Origin: Candidatus Moranbacteria bacterium CG_4_9_14_3_um_filter_42_9
GTDB lineage: Bacteria; Patescibacteriota; Minisyncoccia; Moranbacterales; UBA2206
DNA length: 12,251 bases
Assembly (NCBI GenBank): GCA_002790635.1
Contig: PFVN01000096.1
Coordinates: forward strand, 1-12,251
Reading direction: 5' to 3'
Shown here: positions 4,538 to 12,251 of the stretch, one piece after another
Position numbering within the stretch: the first letter of the stretch is position 1
How the letters are laid out: each line of letters begins with the position of its first letter
The notes under the pieces: generated by a model
Seen by the model: the letters and a program-made list of their open reading frames with translations, nothing else
Database searches by the model: none
Told to the model about the DNA's origin: nothing
Program-made: the position numbers and the translations under genes

Positions 4538-5989
4538 ATGGCCAACGATAATGTGGCAGTCAGATTTAATAACGTGTCCTTTGAATATGGACCGCACAAA
4601 CCTATTTTGACGGAGGCTTGTTTTGCTTTGCGCCGCGGGGCTAAAATAACTTTGATGGGGCAAAATGGAGCGGGGAAAAGCACTATGTTAGAGCTGATAA
4701 GCGGTGCCTTGCAGCCGACTGACGGGACAATTTATGTTGATCCAGAATTAAAAGTTGCCTACGCCAAGCAAGTGATACCGCGGGATCTCATGCCACTGAC
4801 CGTTCGAGAATTTTTTGCTAAATATTTTTTCGGCAAGGACTATGAACTTGACCGGCGGATTGATGCGGTGCTGGAAGTGGTCAATTTGCGGGCGTCCAAA
4901 GAAAAACTGGCGGCGTCTTTTTCCGGCGGTCAGCAGGCGCGTCTCTTATTGGCTTCGGCACTCATCCAGGATCCGGATCTCCTCATCCTAGACGAGCCAA
5001 CCAATAATTTGGACAAAGCCGGTATTGAGCATCTGACCCAGTTTTTAATCAGTTACGACAAAACTTGTATTGTCATTTCGCATGATGCTGATTTTTTGAA
5101 TATGTTTACCGACGGCGTTCTGTATCTGGACATTTTCACGCATAAAGTGCATCAATACGTCGGAGATTACTATGTGGTCGTGGCGGAAATTGCTGAACAG
5201 ATGGAAAAAGAAAAAAGGAAAAATACCCAATACGAAAAGGAAATTATGGCCAACAAAGAAAAAGCCAATTTTTTTGCGAATAAAGGTGGCAAGATGCGTC
5301 TAGTAGCCAGAAAAATGCGCTTGAAAGCGGCTGAAATGGAAGAGGCCAAAGTGGATGTGCGGCGCGAAGACAAGGCTATTAGAAATTTTGAGATTCCGAG
5401 CCAAGCGGGGATAATCGGTGAGATTATCAGTGTCTCATCGCTGACAATAGTGAAAAATTACGAGAGGGCAGAGAAAAAAGTTCGTGTGTCCCTCAAAAAA
5501 AACGAGCACTTGTTGCTCTCTGGTCCGAATGGAATCGGCAAAACTACTCTTTTGGAGTCGCTGGCCAGTGGGAAGGCTCAAGGCGCTAAAATATCCGAAC
5601 AGGTCAGGGTTGGATATTATCGGCAGGATTTTTCCACGCTTAATTTTGAGAATACGGTTTTCGAGGCGCTTTCCAAGGTGATGCGCGAAAAAGATGAGGA
5701 GCGATTGCGCAGTATTGCGGCCGGATTTTTGCTGACCAAAGAAATGGTTTATGCCAAAATTGGCTCTCTTTCGGAAGGACAAAAGGGGTTGGTGGCTTTT
5801 GCCCAGTTGGTTCTTCTAGAGCCGGGACTTTTGATTTTGGATGAACCGACCAACCATATCAATTTCCGCCATCTGCCGGTCATTGCCGCAGCGCTGGATA
5901 AATATAAAGGAGCTATGATTCTCGTCAGTCATGTGGGTGAATTTGTAGAGCAGATTCGGATAGACGAAATTTTGGATTTGGAAAAATAA
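4538..5989 (+). CDS. ABC-F family ATP-binding protein (ribosome-associated type)
   Basis: A 483-residue soluble protein with two ATPase domains and no membrane segments, the layout of ABC-F proteins that act on ribosomes. Domain 1: Walker A GQNGAGKST (41-49), signature FSGGQ (128-132), Walker B LLILDEPTNN with catalytic Glu at 153, switch His in SHD (181-183). A Lys/Glu-rich, helical linker at about 214-279 is the ribosome-probing region in this family. Domain 2: Walker A GPNGIGKTT (329-337), signature LSEGQ (411-415), Walker B ending DEPTNHINF (Glu 436), His in SHV (464-466). All catalytic elements are present. Known members help translation or protect from antibiotics; which applies here cannot be told. 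An ATG at 4505 would add 11 residues, but similarity to the family starts at MANDN and a -10 box overlaps the earlier ATG. Confidence 0.92.
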   Translation: MANDNVAVRFNNVSFEYGPHKPILTEACFALRRGAKITLMGQNGAGKSTMLELISGALQPTDGTIYVDPELKVAYAKQVIPRDLMPLTVREFFAKYFFGKDYELDRRIDAVLEVVNLRASKEKLAASFSGGQQARLLLASALIQDPDLLILDEPTNNLDKAGIEHLTQFLISYDKTCIVISHDADFLNMFTDGVLYLDIFTHKVHQYVGDYYVVVAEIAEQMEKEKRKNTQYEKEIMANKEKANFFANKGGKMRLVARKMRLKAAEMEEAKVDVRREDKAIRNFEIPSQAGIIGEIISVSSLTIVKNYERAEKKVRVSLKKNEHLLLSGPNGIGKTTLLESLASGKAQGAKISEQVRVGYYRQDFSTLNFENTVFEALSKVMREKDEERLRSIAAGFLLTKEMVYAKIGSLSEGQKGLVAFAQLVLLEPGLLILDEPTNHINFRHLPVIAAALDKYKGAMILVSHVGEFVEQIRIDEILDLEK

Positions 5990-6079
5990 TTTTTTTTACC
6001 CTACCATTATTTCGATAAAAAAATTCACAGGAGCGCTTAAAGGGATGATATTTGTTGTAAAAAAGAGCTTCTAGAGATA

Positions 6080-6107
6080 TTGACAAGGATTTATTTTCTG
6101 CTAGAAT
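6080..6107 (+). promoter_or_regulatory. sigma-70 promoter of groESL
   Basis: A perfect TTGACA (6080-6085), a 16-nt spacer and TAGAAT (6102-6107). The start of transcription would fall at about 6114, inside the CIRCE operator. Confidence 0.8.
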
Positions 6108-6112
6108 AATTA

Positions 6113-6139
6113 TTAGCAGTCTGATACTTTGAGTGCTAA
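6113..6139 (+). promoter_or_regulatory. CIRCE operator (HrcA binding site)
   Basis: The arms TTAGCAGTC (6113-6121) and GAGTGCTAA (6131-6139) are separated by 9 nt. The CIRCE consensus is TTAGCACTC-N9-GAGTGCTAA, so 17 of 18 arm bases match; only the seventh base of the left arm differs. It covers the expected transcription start, so bound HrcA should block groESL transcription until heat or unfolded protein inactivates it. hrcA itself is not in the window. Confidence 0.95.
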
Positions 6140-6206
6140 TTAATAAAATTTAAAAGTTCCGTTTTAGGCTAATGCTTGTTAGTTTAAAATTAGGAAAAAT
6201 AAAAAA

Positions 6207-6497
6207 ATGAAAATCAGGCCATTACACGACAATGTGGTCATCGAGCCGGAAAGTGTCGAGCAGACCACCAAGGCAGGCATTGTTTTGCCGGAAACCGGAG
6301 AGCAAGAAAGATCGGAAAGCGGAAAAGTTCTGGCAGTCGGCCCGGGGAAGCTTTTAGAGAACGGCCAGCTTTGCCCGCCGAGCGTAAAGATTGGAGACAA
6401 GATAATTTTTAAGAAATATTCCTCGGAAAAAATAAAAATAGAGGAAAAGGAATATCTGCTGATCGGCGAGGAAAATATTTTGGCGGTTTTGGAATAA
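6207..6497 (+). CDS. groES: Co-chaperonin GroES (Hsp10)
   Basis: The 96-residue lid of the GroEL folding chamber, normal in length. It begins with IRPLHDNVVIEP. The mobile loop at about 17-33 contains the IVL tripeptide (25-27) that docks on GroEL. It continues with the family pattern GKVLAVGPG, a G-D-K-I-I-F strand and the C-terminal YLLIGEENILAVLE. The start follows a weak AGGA about 11 nt upstream. The leader between CIRCE and the ATG is 67 nt. It is the first gene of a two-gene operon, with groEL 36 nt downstream. Confidence 0.98.
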   Translation: MKIRPLHDNVVIEPESVEQTTKAGIVLPETGEQERSESGKVLAVGPGKLLENGQLCPPSVKIGDKIIFKKYSSEKIKIEEKEYLLIGEENILAVLE

Positions 6498-6512
6498 CCA
6501 ATCATTTAATAA

Positions 6513-8180
<1,668 letters not shown>

Positions 8181-8193
8181 TTTTCAAGCGAAC

Positions 8194-8227
8194 AAAAATT
8201 CTCCCGTTCTGGCGGGAGAATTTTTTT
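8194..8227. terminator. Bidirectional terminator between groEL and the acn-idh operon
   Basis: A 13-bp stem pairs AAAAATTCTCCCG (8194-8206) with CGGGAGAATTTTT (8213-8225) around a 6-nt loop. T runs on both strands let it end groEL on the plus strand and the dehydrogenase gene, which stops at 8258, on the minus strand. Confidence 0.92.
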
Positions 8228-8257
8228 ATGGAAAAATATTTTTTTTCTATGCTCGCG

Positions 8258-9337
8258 TTATTTTATAGATCGAAGTTTTTCAATTATGGCATCTGCCATC
8301 TCAGCGGTGCCTACGGCAGTAGGATCATCGCGCTGTTCTTTCATATCGTAAGTGACGGATTTCCCTTCGGCGAACACGGCCGCGACAGCTTTTTCCAGGC
8401 GGTCAGCGGCCTCAGTTTCTCCGATGTGGCGGAGCATCAGCACGCCCGACAGGATGATTCCAGCCGGGTTGACTTTGTTTTTTCCGGCGTATTGCGGAGC
8501 GCTGCCATGGGTCGGCTCAAAGACAGCGATTTCCGCTCCGATGTTGCCACCCGGGGCCACGCCTAATCCGCCAATGAGTCCGGCACAAAGATCGGACAGG
8601 ATGTCCCCGTAAAGATTAGGTAGCAGCAGAACGTCGTAGAGTTCCGGCTTTTGCACTAGTTGCATGCACATATTGTCGACCAGCCGCTCTTCGTAGGCGA
8701 TCCGACCTTTATATTCTTCGGCCACTTCCTGGGCGATCCGAAAAAAAAGTCCGTCCGTAAATTTCATAATGTTGGCCTTGGCCACAGCAGTCACTTTTTT
8801 CCGGCCGTTTTTCAGGGCGTATTCAAAAGCGAAGCGCGCGATCCGGCGGGTCGCTGTGACGGAAATGGGTTTGATGGAAATGGCTGAGTCTTTGGCAATT
8901 TTTCCTCCGGCCATGGCGATCAATTGATCGGCCTCTGGCGTTCCCAAATCATATTCCACGCCGGCATAAAGATCCTCGGTGTTTTCCCGGACGATGACCA
9001 AGTCGATGTCTTGGTATTTAGAACGAACGCCGGCATAGGATTTACAAGGGCGGAGACACGAGTAAAGATTCAGTGTTTTCCGCAGATCCACATTCACCGA
9101 TCGGAAACCCTTGCCGACCGGCGTGGTGATGGGACCCTTGAGCGCCACTTTGTTGCGCCGGATACTTTCCAGAACTGTCGGGGGCAGCGGAGTGCCGGTT
9201 TTTTCCATGATGTCGATGCCCGCCTCCTCAACTTCCCATTCTATTTCCACGCCGGTGGCGTCAATGACCCGCCGGGCGGCGGTGGCCAATTCCGGTCCCG
9301 TGCCATCGCCGGGAATCAAAGTTATTGTGTGTTTCAT
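8258..9337 (-). CDS. Isocitrate dehydrogenase (isocitrate/isopropylmalate dehydrogenase family)
   Basis: A 359-residue beta-decarboxylating dehydrogenase that should oxidise isocitrate to 2-oxoglutarate and CO2. The N-terminus [12 protein letters not shown] is typical. Isocitrate-type substrate residues are seen at [10 protein letters not shown] (S80, N82, R86) followed by R96 and R118; isopropylmalate enzymes lack this Ser-x-Asn pattern. Catalytic Y124 (TEDLYAG) and K187 are present, as are the metal-binding aspartates D221, D245 and D249. The cofactor loop HGSAPQYAG (277-285) has Gln where NADP enzymes of the E. coli type have Lys and NAD enzymes usually have Asp, but keeps Tyr next to it, so the cofactor is unclear. 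The ATG at 9337 follows the aconitase stop by 4 nt; an earlier ATG at 9391 lies inside aconitase and adds no family sequence. Confidence 0.88.
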   Translation of the reverse strand: MKHTITLIPGDGTGPELATAARRVIDATGVEIEWEVEEAGIDIMEKTGTPLPPTVLESIRRNKVALKGPITTPVGKGFRSVNVDLRKTLNLYSCLRPCKSYAGVRSKYQDIDLVIVRENTEDLYAGVEYDLGTPEADQLIAMAGGKIAKDSAISIKPISVTATRRIARFAFEYALKNGRKKVTAVAKANIMKFTDGLFFRIAQEVAEEYKGRIAYEERLVDNMCMQLVQKPELYDVLLLPNLYGDILSDLCAGLIGGLGVAPGGNIGAEIAVFEPTHGSAPQYAGKNKVNPAGIILSGVLMLRHIGETEAADRLEKAVAAVFAEGKSVTYDMKEQRDDPTAVGTAEMADAIIEKLRSIK

Positions 9338-9341
9338 AGTT

Positions 9342-11270
9342 TTATTTTTTATTATATTTAAAATAATTAAGCGTTCCGCCGGCGAGAACAACCATGATTT
9401 GCCTTTGGGTCAGGGCATGCCGGACAGCGAAATTTTTTTTTCGGGTAATGTTCCGGACAACTATCTCCGCGCCCGGCTGCAGCTGTCCGCGGATGTCGGA
9501 AAATTCCAGCTCATCATTTTGTTTCAGCCTGGCATAATCTTGCGGGTTGGCCAAGGTGAGCGGCAGAATGCCGAAATTAATGAGATTAGCCATGTGGATG
9601 CGCGCAAAAGATTTAGCCACAACTGCTTTGATGCCGAGATACATCGGCGCCAAAGCGGCGTGCTCCCGGCTGGAACCCTGGCCGTAATTTTCTCCACTCA
9701 GGATGAATCCGCCACCGGCGTTTTTGGCGCGCTCGGCGAACGTAGGATCGATCGGCGCAAAAACATATTGGGAAATGGCCGGCAGATTCGAACGGAGCGG
9801 CAGGATTTTGGCGCCGGCCGGCATAATATGGTCAGTGGTGATGTTGTCGGAAACTTTCAGAAGTATTTGGCCTTTGAGGTCCGTGGGCATTTTGCTGGCG
9901 AGCGGCAGTGGCTTGATGTTCGCTCCGCGGACGATTTGGATTTTCTGTCCGGAGCGAGTTGGCGGAATTATCATACCATCATCGATGACCATTTTTTTCG
10001 GCAGAGCAATTTTGGGAGCCTTCCCTAGTTTTCGCGGGTCAGTAATTTGGCCGGTGAGAATGGCGGCTGCCGCCACTTCCGGACTGGCCAGATATATTTG
10101 CGCATCCGCTGTGCCGCTTCTCCCTTGGAAGTTGCGGTTGAAAGTACGGAGCGTCACTGCGCCGGAAGCAGGGGCTTGTCCCATCCCGATGCAGGCGCCG
10201 CAGGCCGATTCAAAAATCCGCACGCCGGCCGCGATGAGATCAGCTAGAGCGCCGTTTCTTCCGAGCATTTCCAAAACTTGGCGCGACCCGGGAGCCACGC
10301 CGGCACTTATCAAAGGGTGTACTTTTTTCCCCTTGAGAATCGCCGCGAGCGTCATCAGATCCTTATATGACGAATTGGTACAGCTACCGACCAGCACCTG
10401 GTCCACCTTGAGACCTTCTATTTTTCGTACCGTGACGACCTGATCGGGTTGGTGGGGTTTGGCGATCATCGGTTCCAAAGCGCCCAGATCAATATCAATT
10501 ACCGAATCATAATGGCAACCCGGATCAGATTTGAGCGCGCGCCAGGATTTTTCCCGGTCTTGACTTTTGAGAAAGCGGCGAGTTTCAGCATCGCTCGGAA
10601 AAAGCGAAGTGGTAGCTCCGAGTTCCGCACCCATATTGGTGATAGTGGCTCTTTCCGGGACTGTTAGTCCGGCTACTCCGGTTCCGCCAAATTCAAATAT
10701 TTTACCGACCCCGCCTTTGACGGTAAGGCGGCGCAAAAGTTCTAAAATGATATCCTTGGCCACAACCCAAGGCTTGAGTTTGCCGGTGAGATTAACCAAC
10801 ACGATTTTCGGCATGGTGAGATAAAAAGGTCCACCGGCCATGGCAACTGCGACATCCAGTCCGCCCGCGCCAATAGCGAGCATACCGAGCGCTCCGCCGG
10901 TCGGGGTATGGCTGTCGGAGCCGATGAGCGTCGCACCCGGCACGCCAAAACGTTCCAGATGCACTTGGTGGCAGATGCCATTGCCAGGCCGGGAAAAATA
11001 AGCGCCATATTTGGTCGCCGCGCTTTGCAGGAAGCGGTGGTCATCGGCGTTTTCAAATCCGGTCTGGAGAGTGTTGTGGTCGATGTAGCTTATGGACAGC
11101 TTGGTTTTGACGCGGGGGATGCCCAGGGCTTCAAACTGCAAAAAAGCCATAGTGCCGGTTGCGTCCTGAGTCAACGTCTGGTCGATGGAAATGGCGACTT
11201 CTTTTCCGGTTTTCATTTCACCCGAGAGCAGATGCTTTAATATTATTTTTTGCGCAATGTTCATTTTCAT
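9342..11270 (-). CDS. Aconitate hydratase (aconitase)
   Basis: A 642-residue iron-sulfur enzyme that interconverts citrate and isocitrate. The three cysteine ligands of the [4Fe-4S] cluster are visible: C297 (VGSCTNSS) and C357/C360 (CGACIGMG). Other signatures are [10 protein letters not shown] (117-126), FEFGGTGV, and TTDHIMPAG (478-486). The swivel domain carries [13 protein letters not shown] (527-539) and [18 protein letters not shown]. The length matches the short aconitases of about 640 residues rather than the roughly 890-residue AcnA or 860-residue AcnB forms. Isopropylmalate isomerase is unlikely because the large and swivel domains are fused and isocitrate dehydrogenase is the partner gene. 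A second in-frame ATG lies two codons in (11264). It is first in a two-gene operon. Confidence 0.95.
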   Translation of the reverse strand: MKMNIAQKIILKHLLSGEMKTGKEVAISIDQTLTQDATGTMAFLQFEALGIPRVKTKLSISYIDHNTLQTGFENADDHRFLQSAATKYGAYFSRPGNGICHQVHLERFGVPGATLIGSDSHTPTGGALGMLAIGAGGLDVAVAMAGGPFYLTMPKIVLVNLTGKLKPWVVAKDIILELLRRLTVKGGVGKIFEFGGTGVAGLTVPERATITNMGAELGATTSLFPSDAETRRFLKSQDREKSWRALKSDPGCHYDSVIDIDLGALEPMIAKPHQPDQVVTVRKIEGLKVDQVLVGSCTNSSYKDLMTLAAILKGKKVHPLISAGVAPGSRQVLEMLGRNGALADLIAAGVRIFESACGACIGMGQAPASGAVTLRTFNRNFQGRSGTADAQIYLASPEVAAAAILTGQITDPRKLGKAPKIALPKKMVIDDGMIIPPTRSGQKIQIVRGANIKPLPLASKMPTDLKGQILLKVSDNITTDHIMPAGAKILPLRSNLPAISQYVFAPIDPTFAERAKNAGGGFILSGENYGQGSSREHAALAPMYLGIKAVVAKSFARIHMANLINFGILPLTLANPQDYARLKQNDELEFSDIRGQLQPGAEIVVRNITRKKNFAVRHALTQRQIMVVLAGGTLNYFKYNKK

Positions 11271-11298
11271 AAAGAATGTGATTTAAAGGTTAGTCTTG

Positions 11299-11327
11299 AT
11301 TATAACAAAAAAAGCCTGCTTGTAACA
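11299..11327 (-). promoter_or_regulatory. Candidate promoter of the acn-idh operon
   Basis: On the minus strand a perfect TATAAT (11304-11299) lies 17 nt after TGTTAC (11327-11322), a weak -35 box; an alternative TTACAA gives a 15-nt spacer. The start codon at 11270 is 28 nt past the -10 box. Confidence 0.5.
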
Positions 11328-11407
11328 GCCGGTACTTGGCAGAAAATAAGCCACGTGATATATTGGGTAAGCACTATGGCATGCAGCCAAAGCGTAGTCG
11401 AACTTTT

Positions 11408-11436
11408 TTGCATCGTAAAAAATGTGCAACTAACTA
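11408..11436 (+). promoter_or_regulatory. Candidate promoter of the cold-shock gene
   Basis: TTGCAT (11408-11413), a 17-nt spacer and TAACTA (11431-11436), 13 nt before the ATG. If correct, the message would have almost no leader, unlike the long cold-sensing leader of E. coli cspA. Confidence 0.35.
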
Positions 11437-11449
11437 AATTAAAATCACA

Positions 11450-11650
11450 ATGGAACAAGGAACAATCAAGAGACTGACAGATCGCGGATTCGGTTTCATC
11501 GCTCGCGAGGGCGAGGAAAAGGATCTTTTCTTTCACTCCAATGAACTCCAAGGAGTTCAGTTCAGTGAGTTAAGGGAAGGCGACAAAGTTCAGTTCGAGG
11601 TGACGGAAAGTCCCAAGGGACCAAACGCCACTAAAGTATCACGAGTATAA
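11450..11650 (+). CDS. Cold-shock domain protein (CspA family)
   Basis: A 66-residue single cold-shock domain, a five-strand barrel that binds single-stranded RNA and DNA and loosens RNA structure. The RNA-binding motifs are visible: RNP1 in RGFGFIA (12-18) and RNP2 in LFFHS (26-30). GDKVQFEV and PKGPNATKVSRV follow as in the family. The usual opening G-x-V-K-W-F-N is replaced by GTIKRLTDR, so the aromatic Trp on the binding face is missing. No Shine-Dalgarno is visible in front of the ATG. A strong terminator follows directly, so it is a single-gene unit. Confidence 0.95.
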   Translation: MEQGTIKRLTDRGFGFIAREGEEKDLFFHSNELQGVQFSELREGDKVQFEVTESPKGPNATKVSRV

Positions 11651-11663
11651 AGATTCTCGTAGC

Positions 11664-11701
11664 AAAAAAAATTACCTCGCCTAGGCTAGGTAATTTTTTT
11701 A
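11664..11701. terminator. Terminator after the cold-shock gene
   Basis: ATTACCT (11671-11677) pairs with AGGTAAT (11688-11694) around the self-complementary GCCTAGGC. It is flanked by an A run on the left (11664-11671) and a T run on the right (to 11701), so it can act in both directions. Confidence 0.88.
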
Positions 11702-11752
11702 CTGAAAAAATAAAATTCCAAGTAATTGATCGGCCCAATTTTTTCCGTCAGC

Positions 11753-11781
11753 TTTTCATAATCAAAGATAAAAGATATACT
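11753..11781 (+). promoter_or_regulatory. Candidate promoter of the MFS gene
   Basis: TTTTCA (11753-11758), a 17-nt spacer and TATACT (11776-11781). The start codon at 11789 lies only 7 nt after the -10 box, about where transcription should begin, so the message may be leaderless. Confidence 0.45.
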
Positions 11782-11788
11782 TAGTTTT

Positions 11789-12251
11789 ATGCAGCTCCAA
11801 AAAGAAAAAATAATCATCATTTCAACGGTCTTTGTGGATGTTTTGGGAATCGGGATTATCATTCCAGTCCTGCCTTTTTATTTGGAAAGATTCGAATCCG
11901 GTGCCATGATGCTCACCGCGCTGTTTTCTGTTTTTTCGCTGTGCTCATTTTTGAGCGCGCCGGTCCTCGGGGCGCTTTCGGACAGGATCGGACGCCGGCC
12001 AGTTTTGCTCTTGAGCATTTTCAGCACCGCGGTCGGCTGGTTCGTGTTCGCCTCAGCCGGAAAGATCTGGGTTTTGTTTTTAGGCAGAATAATAGACGGC
12101 ATGGCAGCCGGCAATTTTCCGATCGCCCAAAGCTACCTCAGTGATATTTCCAAGAATGAAAAGGAGCGCACGGCTAACTTTGGCGTAATCGGAGCTATTT
12201 TTGGGATTGCTTTTATCGTCGGCCCCGTTTTCGGATCGCTCTTAAGCTCAA
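11789..12251 (+). CDS. MFS transporter, DHA1/TetA-like, C-terminus outside the window
   Basis: The first 154 residues of a major facilitator superfamily membrane protein; the frame is open at the right edge. Segments in order: TM1 at about 8-30 (containing DVLGIGIIIPVLPFYL, typical of the drug:H+ antiporter DHA1 group) and TM2 at about 42-62. The MFS motif A loop is GALSDRIGRRPVL (61-73). TM3 and TM4 follow, with the arginine of motif B (LGRIIDGMAAG, R100). After a cytoplasmic loop (SKNEKERTA) comes TM5 with the antiporter-type motif C, IGAIFGIAFIVGPVFG (134-149). These motifs point to an exporter, such as one for drugs or metabolites; the substrate cannot be told. The ATG is preceded by TTAGTTTT, with no Shine-Dalgarno. 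Confidence 0.88.
   Translation, partial: MQLQKEKIIIISTVFVDVLGIGIIIPVLPFYLERFESGAMMLTALFSVFSLCSFLSAPVLGALSDRIGRRPVLLLSIFSTAVGWFVFASAGKIWVLFLGRIIDGMAAGNFPIAQSYLSDISKNEKERTANFGVIGAIFGIAFIVGPVFGSLLSS

Noticed and set aside
9111..10028. A 305-codon plus-strand reading frame opposite aconitase and dehydrogenase
   Set aside because: It is antisense to two clearly conserved enzymes, has low-complexity composition and no recognisable motif; it is a shadow of GC-rich coding sequence on the other strand.

Overview
The window looks like a piece of a small, gene-dense bacterial chromosome, most likely from an uncultured Patescibacteria/CPR-type lineage. The reasons are indirect. There is a very short stand-alone GIY-YIG protein, a row of tiny membrane proteins, a cold-shock protein without the usual KWFN start, almost no Shine-Dalgarno sequences, and a tRNA gene carrying a self-splicing intron. 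This lineage assignment is an inference, not something the sequence proves.

Layout. (1) 1-957: the principal sigma factor RpoD, whose frame is open to the left edge, followed by a terminator. (2) 1041-1818: the most unusual part. A tRNA-Asn(GUU) gene is split in the anticodon by a 205-nt group I intron. Upstream lies a small AT-rich GIY-YIG nuclease gene, and upstream of that a second copy of exactly the 34-nt tRNA 5' exon, complete and identical but broken by three insertions made of small perfect hairpins. A shorter remnant of a third copy lies at 1045-1064. (3) 1861-3242, minus strand: four small membrane proteins in a likely operon (YtxH-like, a single-pass protein, GlsB/YeaQ family, YggT family), then an orphan ribbon-helix-helix protein. 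(4) 3581-4413: a decayed HI0933/YhiN-type flavoprotein pseudogene with a truncated N-terminus, a 5-bp tandem duplication and a stop codon. (5) 4538-5989: an ABC-F ATPase. (6) 6080-8227: groES-groEL behind a sigma-70 promoter and a CIRCE operator, ending in a terminator shared with the convergent genes. (7) 8258-11270, minus strand: an aconitase-isocitrate dehydrogenase operon, which would convert citrate to 2-oxoglutarate. (8) 11450-12251: a cold-shock protein with a terminator, then the start of an MFS transporter that runs off the window.

Most of the window is housekeeping: transcription, protein folding, ribosome-associated ATPase, partial TCA cycle. The candidate for something new is the tRNA-Asn locus. 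Its arrangement (broken 5' exon copy, nuclease ORF starting just past the splice-site position, intact 5' exon, intron, 3' exon) is what would be expected if a nuclease-plus-intron cassette had inserted into the anticodon loop and carried a replacement 5' half of the tRNA.
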